Positions 40,001 through 52,000 of a stretch of 64,000 nt of DNA are shown here, in pieces. How positions within the stretch are numbered: the first letter of the stretch is position 1; each line of letters begins with the position of its first letter. A model generated the notes under the pieces. It was not told the DNA's origin. It saw nothing but the letters and a program-made list of their open reading frames with translations, and made no database searches. A program made the position numbers and the translations under genes. The DNA is from Methylocystaceae bacterium (GTDB taxonomy: Bacteria; Pseudomonadota; Alphaproteobacteria; Rhodospirillales; Terasakiellaceae): the NCBI GenBank assembly GCA_013373205.1, contig JABXIG010000003.1, positions 1,095,853 to 1,159,852 of the forward strand. Direction: 5' to 3'.

Positions 40001-43000
40001 ATTACCGTTGACCACTTCAAAGTTTGGGTCAAGTGAAACAAAGGTATGCGTATCACCTGCATCTGAATCAACCGCACTCAGATTACCGATAATACTTCCT
40101 TCTGTGTTTTCATCTATCGTCGATGTATCTAACAGAATATCTGTCGGCGCACCTGCAACATGTTGTTCAATGGATGCTGTGATAGTGTCTGTCCCATCAA
40201 ACACATCAAAGCTGATATCCAATGTACCCTTGAAGCCCGCTTCCGGTGTAATTGCCCAAACACCGGCGCCTAAATCCGTAATCGTATGAGCACCAGCTGT
40301 TGTAATTACTACATTTGAAACAGTTAAGCTATCACCGTCCACATCTGTGATATTAGCCAGTAGATAGGCCTTTGTTATATGATTGTTTGAGCTTCCCTCT
40401 TCTATACCCGGCAAGCTTGTTCCACCATTATCGACCGGAAGATCGTTAACACCTTCAAAATTAACATTAAAGGTACCCGTTACTGAGGAAGTACCATCGC
40501 TTACAGTAATTTCCAAAGGCATGTTGCCGAAGAAATCCTGTGGTGGCGTGAAGGTATAGTCCCCATTAACAGGTGTAATAGTGGCCCCATCAAAGGTCAC
40601 ATCAACCAGCGACAGAGTATTACCGTCTGCATCACTGAAATAAGCCAACAAATCAGCTTCAGTAAGGACCAAAGGTGTATCTTCGATACCATCAATCTGG
40701 TTCAAAGGAAGGGGGGTGTCGCTCCCTTCAATGGTGAAGGTCCGCTGTTCTGTATCCTGGTTATTTTCGTCAAGCCATGTGACGACAAATTTCCCATCGG
40801 CAGTGGCAGCAATTTGCGGGAAGCTTTGGTTACCAGCATAATCGCTGTTCACCATAAATTCATTACCAAGCAGATTACCACTCGCGTCAATACGCTGACC
40901 AACAATGTCATAACCACCAGCACCGTCCATGCCTTTCCAAACAACAACCCAGCTACCATCTGTCATTTGTGCGACAGTTGGATCACCGCTGTCAATTTCA
41001 CTGGTATTGACCTGAATTGGTGTTGTGGCCAGTGTGCCATCCGAATTAATCAACATCACCTTATGAGACAAAGATGTGTCCGGATTTTCTTGCACCCATG
41101 CAAAGGCCCCTACAACGGTCCCTGCCGTTGATGTTAAGGACCCCGCACCCGAAATCACAGAAGTATGGGCCACAACAGGTGTTGTTAGATTATCATAATC
41201 ATAAACCGTATAGGCTAAATCCCATTCACCACCAACCTGATCCCCATAAAGGACGGCAAAACGTCCATTACCAAGATCGATAACATCTTGTGCCACTTGC
41301 CACGTCCCGTTTTGTGGCGCAGTGGTTGGACCAGACACAATCGTGCCATCATCGGAAAAGACCTGAATGGTCAAGCCTTCATTGTGCGCCGCTGAAGTAT
41401 CACGGGAAATAACAACAAATTCTTCCTTACCGTCCGACTGAACATCACCCAATGAAACAATGGAAGGCTTATAGCTTGTTGCAGAGTTTAACGAGAATGG
41501 TGCCGAAACGGTTCCGGTTGCAGAGACAGCGACAACGTTAATCATGCTGCCCCCATCATACGTCACCATATAGCCGCCATCTTCTGCGACCGTAACATCC
41601 ATGAAACCAATATCTGCTGTTGAAAGAAGTGCTTGGTTAACAACAAACTGATCCCCAATGGGTTGGCCACCATTATCATAAAGGCGCCCCAGCAACTGAT
41701 CATATCCAGACACTTTTTGCAGCCAGAATACGCCATAAGACCCATCGACATGACTTTCCATCCGCATAAAATCATCAGTTGTAGCAATCGCCGAACCGGG
41801 TACAGTTGTGTTTACGATTTCTTCTGGGGCAGGATTATTTAATTCCGGTGCATCATTGACTGCATTTACATCAAGGTTGGCACTGATAATATCAGAACCA
41901 AAGGCGTTCATGTCGCCACTGCCGCCATTATTGCTAATGTCATAAATTTCCTGATTAGCACCTTCAGTCCCGTCCCACAGACGGAATTGCAGCGTTTCCG
42001 TCCCAGAATAGTCGGCATTGGGGACAAAACGAATTTGTGATGTTGGATCAAGAAGTTTTGCGCCGTTTTCGTTCAGACCGGACATATCTGTCCATTCCGA
42101 AGTCGCAGTACGGAAATATTGCCAAACCCCATTTGGCGAATTGGTATTAATGACAGCAATGCCAATGGGGTCACCCTCATAGTCGTTAGCATCTAATTGT
42201 GAAAGAAGGTCAGATACAAGCGTTCCACTTGTATCTAGCGTATCTTCATTGATGCTTGTCAAAGTAGGAACAACGGCCGCATCCGTGACATAAGGTGCAT
42301 CATTCATAGACATGACGCTCACAGTCTCTGTCAAAACGTTACTGTCAAGCAAACCGTCATTCACCGTTATTTCGATCTGACGGGAAACAGATGTCGGGTT
42401 GTTTGATGTGTTTTGATATTGCACACTGCCAATGACAGCAATGAAATCCGCATTTGTGGCCGTACCAGACTCATCGGTCAAAACCAACAAACCGGTTGTC
42501 GCATCATATGTCCCTGTCACACCGTTTTGTGGCGTAATGGTCAGGATATCTTCTGTTTCGAAACCGGGGTTTTCAGCAAAATTTGAAATTGCAATTGTTG
42601 CCGATTGAATAGGATCACCATCCGCATCCAAGATCGAAATCCCCGATGGGTCAATAAAGTTAATCGGTGCACTAATCCCGGAACCCGTATCTTCCACAAA
42701 ACCATTAAATGCAATGCTCGGTGAATAATTGATGATCGGCGCGTCATTGATACCAGTGACTTCAATCGTAGCTGTCACACTATCTGCACTGTAAGCGCCC
42801 GTACCACCAAAGCCTGTGGCATTGGCATCAACAAATGTCTGATTACTACCGACGCTTCCATCCCAAAGGCGGAAAGTTATATTTTCAGACCCTGAATAAT
42901 TTGCATTGGGTACAAAGCGAATTTGGCTTGTCGTATCCAATAACAAAGAATTTGTTTGCGAAAGTGACGACATGACAGTCCAAGTAGAACCAACAGTGTC

Positions 43001-46000
43001 GTAATATTCCCACACACCATTCGTAGAGGGCGCATCTGTGATCGCAATCCCGATTGCATCACCATCGGCATCGCTAACATCCAATTGTGAAAGCAATTCT
43101 GAAACCGTTGTTCCAGCAGGGTCTGTGTCATCTTCCTCGATTGCATTAAGATCAGGAATGACAGCATTATCCACAATGACAGGGGCATCATTTACCGCAG
43201 TCAAGGAAACTGTTTCTGAAATCTCGGTACTAAACAACGTGCCATCATTGATTTTTGCCGTGATGGTGCGTGCCGTTGTGTCAGGCGTATCAGACGTATT
43301 GTTGAACTGAATACTTTTAATCACTGCTTCAAAGTCAGCGTTTGTGGCAGAACTGCCACCATCCGTTAAGACAAGCTTACCTGTTGCACTGTCATAGCTA
43401 CCGGTGACACCGCCCTGCCCTGTAAAGCTCAGGACATCGTTTGCCGTAAAGCCATCAATTTCAATGGTCGCGCTTTCAATCGTATCCCCATCCACATCAA
43501 TAACATTTAAAGTTGCGGCATTAAAGACGGTGATCGCTCCACCATCTTCCGTAAAGGTGGGACTCAGCGGGGATGAATATTCAAGGGTTGGCGCATCATT
43601 TTCACCCGTCACCGTAATAGTGATCTCACCCGGTGTGGATTCTGTTGTGCCATCAGAAATTTTATATTCAAAGGTAAAGGTCTCTGTTTCACCTTTTGCA
43701 AGATAATCAAACACATTTGCTGCCGGGGTGAATTTGATGATGGAACTTCCTGCCGCCCAGGTTGCCGTTCCCAAAACCTTACCCGTTGAGACACCATTGC
43801 TATCAAGTTCGTAAATTGTAACCGAACCATCTGTATCAACGGTGGCAGCTGTACCATCCCCAATAACGCCATGGATCGAAACAGCATCCCCATCCACATC
43901 CGTATCGTTCAGCAATACGCGGACATCAACCGCAGATGTTTCATTGGCAATAGAGCTAAAGTCATTAACTGCAATAGGCGCATCATTGATCGGATCAACC
44001 GTAACAGACACAGTTGCTGATGCAAACTTGCCGTTGCCGTTTGAGATCGTATAAGTAAAACTGTCTGATCCGCTGTAATCTGGGTCAGGAATATATCTGA
44101 CGGTACCTGCTGCGGCATCAATGATTTCAACCGTCCCATGTTCAGGGTCACTGACAGTTTCCAGCTGGATCGCCCCACCATCAACGCGACCGTCGGCGTG
44201 ATCGCTATTGTCTGCAGAAAACAGGTTAATCACTTCGGATGTATCTTCATCCACGCCGGTGATGGTATCGTCATAAGCTTCTGGCGTCGCCTCGGCTTCG
44301 GCCTGCGCTACTGCCAAAGCGATCTGAGCATCGACTTCTGATTTATATTGAGCAAAACCTTCCTGAACAGATTTAATATCGTTATACAGACCTTGAATAA
44401 CAGCGCGTTGCGCATCAATCACGGATGCATTTGTTTCTGCAACCGTCGCCTGCGATCTTGCATTTTGGGCCGCTGTTCTGGCGTCATCAATTTCCGTATG
44501 GGTTTGATCTGCAAAACCTTGTGCAGCTGTTGCTGCTGTCGTCGAAGCTGTCAGCGCGGTTGTGACTTCGCCATAGGCGCTATCCAGTTTGGCATTCAGG
44601 TTATTCGCCGTGGCATCTACATTATCCTGCAATGCTTCGACAGCCGACTTCAAGGCATTATAGTCTGTGGCCCCAAGGTTCGTCAGCAAGGTATCCTGTA
44701 AATCAGTGTCATCCAACCAGCTTTGAATAGAGGCATTGGTGGATGCCGCCAATGTTTTGGCGTCATTATAAAGGCCAACACCATTGTCTGAAACTTCGTC
44801 CGCAAGTTCCTGTGCACGAGTTGCAGATTGCTGTGCCGTTGCTGCGGCTGTATCGGCTTCGGAATCATAAGCAGCAATTGCTTGTTCCTTGGCCGCACTA
44901 GCTTGCGCCAGAACTTCTTCCAAATCACCATTAATAGCTTCAATTGCAGAAACAGAATTACCGACTTGTGTGGCTGCGGCCTGTGCTTCAGCATTAATGT
45001 TTGTTGCTTCTTGCAACAAAGCCGCCAGTTCTGTCACCGCAGCTTTTGCGGCTGTAAGTTCAGCCTGCGCAAAGGCATTGGCATCACTGCCTGCATTATC
45101 CACAATGGCTTGGGCAGCATCGCGATCAAGCACTGCCTGATCGTAAGCGTTTTGGATAGTTGATAAGTTGTTTGCCGCTGTTGTGGCGCTATTCGTTGCC
45201 GCTGTTTGGGCCGCTTGTGCATTTGCCAGTTCAGTTGAAACATCAAGCGCCGCCGCCCCTGCTTCATCCGTAACGGCAGCTGCTTTGGTGGAAGCAGATT
45301 GTGCATTGGTTGCCGCCGTTTGGGCTTGTGTGACAGCAGACGTACGTGCCGATTTCAATGTCGTCAGGGCTGACAAACCAGTATCAACCTGATCTTCCGC
45401 ATTCGAAGATAAAGTCGCCACACTATCGGACACATCATAAATTTCACGATTATCAATCGCTTTTTGCGATTGTGTGGCCACGCGTGTTGCAGCCGTGTCT
45501 ACCGCTGTTTCAGCCTCTTGCGCCAATTGGCGTTGGGTATCCGCTATTTCGTTTTCATCGACCAGCGTTTTCACATTGGTTTCAGCTGTTTGACGGTATT
45601 GTGAAACCGAATTGCCCGCATCCAAGGCTGTTGTCGCATTTGTTACGGCAGTTTCAATGGCGCTATAAGCTGTTTCAGCCGAATTAGCCGCAGATTCTGC
45701 CGCAAGCCATGCCGCTTTTGCTTTGGCAACCTCGCTTGTGACGTTTTGCGCATCCGCATTATTGCTATCTGCACCCAAGGCCCGTTGCGCCGCCGTGTTG
45801 GCTTGTTCAACCGTTGTTTTAACTTGTTGATCGCTAAAGGTTGACCCGCTAAAGGTCGCAGCGGTTGTGGCGTTTGCCGCTTGGGTGGTTGCGCTTGACA
45901 AATCAGCCAACGCGTTATCATAGGCTGCCTTGGCGGCATCGGCATCGGCACGAGCCGCTGTAGCAACCGCAGAGACACTATCGCGCGCCGCAATGACCGC

Positions 46001-49000
46001 GTCATAATCTGCCTGACGCGCAGCTTGGGCGGCTGCTTCGGCAGCTTGTTCTGATTGCGTCTGTTGAATATCTGCGATTTGCCCGGTGCTCGTGGCCCCA
46101 CTCCCAGCTTCTTGCGCAGCTGTTTTGGCATCTGCCGTTGCGGCATTTGCCGGGGCCAATTCAGCCAACGCATCTTCAACTGATGTTGCGTTATTCAGGT
46201 CTGTCTGATTACCCCGCAAGGTTTGCAGGTTGGTTGCCGCAGATTCTGCTTCACCAATAGCATTTTGTGCATGTTGCGCAGCTTGCAAAGCAAGGATTGC
46301 CGCATCATCAGCATATGTCCCATCAGCAAGATCAGCCAGTACATCACTCACATTTGTGACAATGGTCGCCATATCACTGACAACAGTCCCTAAATCAGCA
46401 ATGATATCAGATACTTCCTGATCTGTGGGATTGGTGAGATCATTATCTACGGTCGACCAGCCATCTACATCAGTGCTCAATTGCGTAGCTTTTGCCGCCG
46501 CAGCAACCAGGTTTTGCAAGGCTGTTGTCAAAAATGCGCTCAGGTCGGCATCACCTGTCACTGTTACAACATTGCTGCCGTCTACACTGGCACCATCCAC
46601 AAGTGAAATTACACCATCAATAGCTGATTTAGCAGAATCAATGGCTGAATTGGCAGAATCAACAGCCTTTTCTGTGGCTGCTTCTGTACGTTCTACCGCG
46701 TCAACAAATCCATCCTTGATATCCTGCACTTCACCTGCCGAGATAAAGTCAGCTTCACGTTTGACAGACAGAACAGTTTCAAGAGCTTGGGCCGCTTCTT
46801 CAACCTTTGCCGCCAAGGTGTTGTAAGTTTTGGTAATTTGGCTGGCTTGTTTTTCGGCTAAATCAATGCTGGACAGGACAGAATTATATTTTGCAATAGA
46901 ATCAACATGAATGACAAAATCCGTACCGCTGACATAGACCCATTCATGTGTAGCAGCGTCATAGTTATCCAGCGTTCCGATGGATGGTGTACCGGGCAGA
47001 CCAGTGACATCCACGTAGAATTGTTCAATCGCAGAAGTCGTGCCGCTACCTGCCCCATCCACATCATCAAGGATGGCTTCGGCAGTATCGGCATTATTTT
47101 TCGCACTCAACGCTTTTGCCAAGGCCGCTTGGGCGGCCTCATAAGCAGCTTGTGCAGATGTAACATCATCAGCAGTCACCGTGTCCACAGTCACCGATGT
47201 CAAACCGGATAGAATGTCATATTGCGCATTAATAACATCCGTTGCGTCATCATCTGCTGTTGCACTATTGAGGCTGGCTTTTGATGCGCTCATCACATCC
47301 AGCACATCATCAACCGTACTTTCAGCCTGTAAATCAGCGGCCAGTCGACCTAATGTTTCTGTGGCTTGCGCTGCGGCGGCCTTGGCAACTAAGTCTGCCA
47401 CTTGCGAGGCGGCATCCACAGCGGCCTGCAATGCGGCGGCGGCTTCGGCTTCGGCAACGCTCACTTGGTTTGTCGCAGCCGTTGCCGCATCATTTGCTGT
47501 GTTATAAGCCGTTTCGGCATTTTCTGTTGCCGTCATCGCTGTTTTAAGTGCGTTGACCCAGATCTGCAGAACGATTTCTTTTGCCCCGGCAGCTGATAGG
47601 TCAAGTCCATCAAGCCCCGCTGCATCCAGCACTTCAATCTCTGCAACCGTATAGGCAGATGATGTCCCGGAATTGACGATTCCTTCTTTTGACATTTCTG
47701 AGACAAGACGGCTGACCGCATTTGCTTCTGATTCAATCTGTGAATCCCAGGCGGCTTTGGCAGATGCGGCATCCACCTGTAACTGAATAGCCCCAACCTT
47801 ATCTGCCCCGTTGCCGAACTTGGCAACATTCACTGCATTAATGGCATTTTCTGCGTTGGCGTTGGCACGTACCACCAACCCATTGGCACCAGAAACAGCA
47901 TCCACTGCATCTTGTGTATCTTCAACCGCAGTTGATGCTGCACCTGTTCGCCATGTGGTCGCCGCAGTTGCAGAATTGCTCGCGGTTTCTTTTGCAGCCA
48001 AAGCAACAGCCAAACTTGCTTCTGCTTCTGAAGAAGACGCTGATGCCGCAGTCGCATATCCAAGCGCGGTTGATCCATGACCTGCGGCCAGTTCTGCCGC
48101 TGATGCTGCCGCAGCAGAGGCTTCTTGCGCCGCTTTTGAGGCCAGATCATATTGTTCGGCAGCTTCTGTCAGATTTGCCTGAATAGCGGCTTCTTGTGCT
48201 GCTTCGGCATAGGTTTGTGCAAGGGCAGCTTTCGCCGCCGCAATATCAGCTTGCGCACTGGCTGCTGTTTCAGCTTCGGCATCAGCAGTTGCTTGTGCAG
48301 CTTCCTGTGCATCCAAGGCATCTTGCGCATCTTGTGCAGCTTGATCGGCTGCAGCTTGTGCAGCGGCTTCGGCTTCTTCGCGATCCTGACGGGCTTGCAG
48401 CAAGGTTTCAATCAAGGTTTGCGACAATTCAGCCGTTGCCAAATTCGCTTGCGCACTTTCAGAAGTATTTTCTGTGACAGAGGCAGCTTGACGTGCCAAA
48501 CCAACATTATCCGCAGCTTTTTGTAAATCTACAGCAAATTGTCCATAATCACCTGAGCCCTGACGACCAATTTGCAGGGCTAATTTTGCTGCTTCAAACG
48601 CCGCATTAGCAATGGCGATCTGATTTTCAACGATAGCCGCTTGCGGGGTAATTGTGTTTTCCACCAGATTTTGAACGGAATCAACAGCCGCTTGCGTCAC
48701 AGTCTGTGTGGAATAGTTGATGTTAATGTCGTTATAAGCTGTTTCAAGCGTTGCATTGGCCTGTGCAGCCGCAGCTTGTGCCGCTTGCGCAATTGCCAAC
48801 TGACTGGAAACTTCTGCAACGGCCCAGGCAACCACTAAAGAAGATGCCTGCTTAGATAAAGACAGAATATTATTGGCAACCGTTTGGGCCTGTTGTGCCG
48901 CCGTATCCGCAGTTTGGGCCGCAGCTTTGGCTTCTTCTGACGTGGATGTTCCCACAACAATAGAATTTTTCGCCGCAGTCACCGCATCTTTATGACCTTG

Positions 49001-52000
49001 TAAGGTCGTGCGTTCTGTCGCGATTTGATCAACAAGGGCTTGTACTTGGGATTGCACGCTATCCGGGACAACATCCACCCCACCCGATTGCGTTTCAGCT
49101 GCTGCATCTGTTGCGTTTACCACTGTATCACTGGTAGTTCCCAATTTCACAGCAGAAACCGCTACATTTTCAGAGGCAGCGGCACGTTCTGCCGCTTCGG
49201 TGACTTCGGCAGAAGCCACTTCACTTGCCGCTGTCGTCGCAGCATTTTCCGCATTAGTAACATCCGTCGGGTTACCACCAGCGGCACGCAAGTCTGCCAG
49301 CGTATCATAGGCATCAACAGCCTCGGCATGTTTTTGAACCGTTCCGTCAGATCCAAACGTTTGGGTAGACCCGTCCAGATCTTTATATGTTGCCCCATCA
49401 ACCGCAGCGATTGATTTCAAGGCATCAAATTTCGAGGACAGAGCATCAAAACGTTCCGAGATATCATCCGGTGCAGCTTTGCCCAAATTGTTAAATGCCG
49501 TCGGATCATCACGCATAGACTGAACACGTGCGATTGCTGCCTGCGCATCAACCAAAGCTGTCGCTGCAGCCGCTTTTGCAGCTGCCGCATCTGTTTGTGC
49601 CTGCGCGGTGACAGCAGGATCATTATTCTCAACTGTTGAAGCCGATTGTGCCGCAGCAGAAGCCGCTTTCGCAGATTCAACCGCTGCCAAGGCTGACGTC
49701 AAGGCATTATCTACTGTTGTTTCTTGCTGTTCTATAAATTTCTCAGCCCGGTCTTCAGCAACGGCACGCCCAACATCCAGATAGGCTTCATCGTAAGCAA
49801 AAGTTTTGTCTGCTTCATATTTTGCAGTCGAGGCATCCTGAAATTCTTTCAGCGCCCCATCCGTGCTATTATCCCCCACCAAAGCAACACGGGCAGCTTC
49901 TTCTGCCGCCAAGGCATTATTATATGCTGTTTCTTTCGTGGTGAAATCTGTAGCCGCTGTTTCGCGCTGATCATTGGCTGTTGTAAAGGCACTTTCCCAC
50001 AGATCAGTCAGTGATTTTGCAAAATCATTCAGACTCTTGGCGTTATCAGCCTGTGTGCTCACATCCTGTGCATTTTGCGCCAAAACTGTGTTGGCTGAAA
50101 AACTGTCCGACAAGGTCTGCAAAGCACTGGCAATGTCATCCATCGCCGTATTCATGGCTGTGATAGCTTGGTCAACCTCACCTGTTGCGGTTGTGATGAT
50201 GGTCGCGCTGTTGCCAACGGATAGATCATCAGCGCCCGTGGTGTCAAAATCAATCCCTTGGTCCAGCTGAACCATGGCCGTATCGAAGGCCGTTTCAACG
50301 GAACTTACTGCGATATTCAACGCATCCACATAACTTTTCGCCATGGTTTCCCCGGACAAATCACCAGAGGCCGTGGTCAGAGCGGCTTTGACTTCTTCAA
50401 TCAAAGTGCCGACAGCCAAAGCATCATCCACCATTTGCTGCAATTCAGCTTTAGTCGGATTATCCGCAGCCACTTCTTCATAAGCTGAAATGCCATCGAC
50501 GCTGGTCGACAAAGTGGTGAGTGCTGATTTAAGCGCGGTCAGTTTATCACCCGCAGCCGTCATGCTTGTTGGTTCATCCCCCACCAGTTGACCTTGCGCT
50601 TGTGTGAAGGCGCTTTGCAGCTTGCCTACACTAAAGCCAACCATATCGATGAAGTTTTCAGACGCGACTTCAATTTCATCGATGGCATAGGCCTGCACAT
50701 TATCTAATGCTTCGCCAGAACGGTTTGTTAAAACAGTAAGTTTCGCTTCTGCTTTTGCCCATTCAATCAACGGGCTAAGAACATTACCCGAGGCGGTTTG
50801 CAGGTTTGTAATGGCTGTTTCAAGGTCGGTCTTTTCCGCATCATAGGTCGCCGCTGTTGAGGCAACAGCGCCTTCGGACCCGTCTGTTTTATCAGCGTTA
50901 TCCCCATCAGCCAGAACGGTTTTATTATCCGTAACCCCACTATCCCAGTCGGCACCATAGAGCTTTTGCTCGGTTGCGCCACTCATATAATCATCACCAG
51001 CCGGGCCGGAATTTGATGTGGCCTTATAGGTAGATGTTGTTGTTCCAAGTGCGGTTTGCGCCGTTGAATTTTGAACTTCACCGGAGGCCAAAGTATCAGC
51101 AACTCGGGCATTCACATTGGACAGTTGTGCTGATTTATATGTTGCAAGCGCACCTTCTTTGAAGGTTGACAACAAGCTTTCAAAATTCAGACCTGATGTC
51201 CGTGCAGAGGCTGCATTTGTCTTGGCCGTACTTGCATCATCAATGATCAAAGCCGAAGCCGCTGTTGTTGCAGTCGTGTCCGCATTGGTGATGAAGGTTG
51301 AAGCTTCAGAAATAACCGAGTTAAAACCAGACAGGAAATTTGCATCGCCGCGGGATGTTTGAATGTCACTAATTTCAGTTGCGGCACCACTAATTGCAGT
51401 TGTCACGCCATCCAAGAAAGTACCCACATCTGACAAAGTGAAATCTTCACCCGCAAGATAGGTATTGATCTTATCATCGTCATAAGTCGATGCATAATTT
51501 TGCAGCGCCTGATCTAAATTCCCGCCGCCATCATTTGTCAAAATTGTGCTGTAATTATTGATGATCTCATTGATCATTTCTTCAGCAGCGGAAATTACGG
51601 CATCAATAACCTTGTCAATCCGTTGCGCAGCAAGCAAAGCGGCATCTGCTGCAGCTTTAATTTCAGTCGCAAGACGTTCTAACTCTGCACCCGAAACACC
51701 TTCACCTGTAGTGTAAAGGGCAGCGGTTGCTAATTCGGCAACACTGCTTGCCGATGCTGAGACTGCCAGAGCTGAACCAAAAGAGTCAAAGCCGGCATAT
51801 ACAACATCTATAACGGCAGCCGTATCCGTCACACCAATTGCTGCTAACTTGTTCGCAGCCGTTGTTTCATCTGTTGCATTTTGGACTTTAGTTTCCGCAT
51901 CAGCAGCAACCGTTGTGGCGCTATTTGCAAGAGAAATGGCTTCTGCAAGAAGGGCCTCAGCAGTATCATACTCTCCAAAATCCTTAATGATTTTACCAAT

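Noticed and set aside
45643-46179. 178-residue Arg/Lys/Pro-rich ORF on the same strand inside the adhesin gene
   Set aside because: Frame shadow of the alanine-rich coding region; composition is what an out-of-frame reading of GCN-rich DNA gives.
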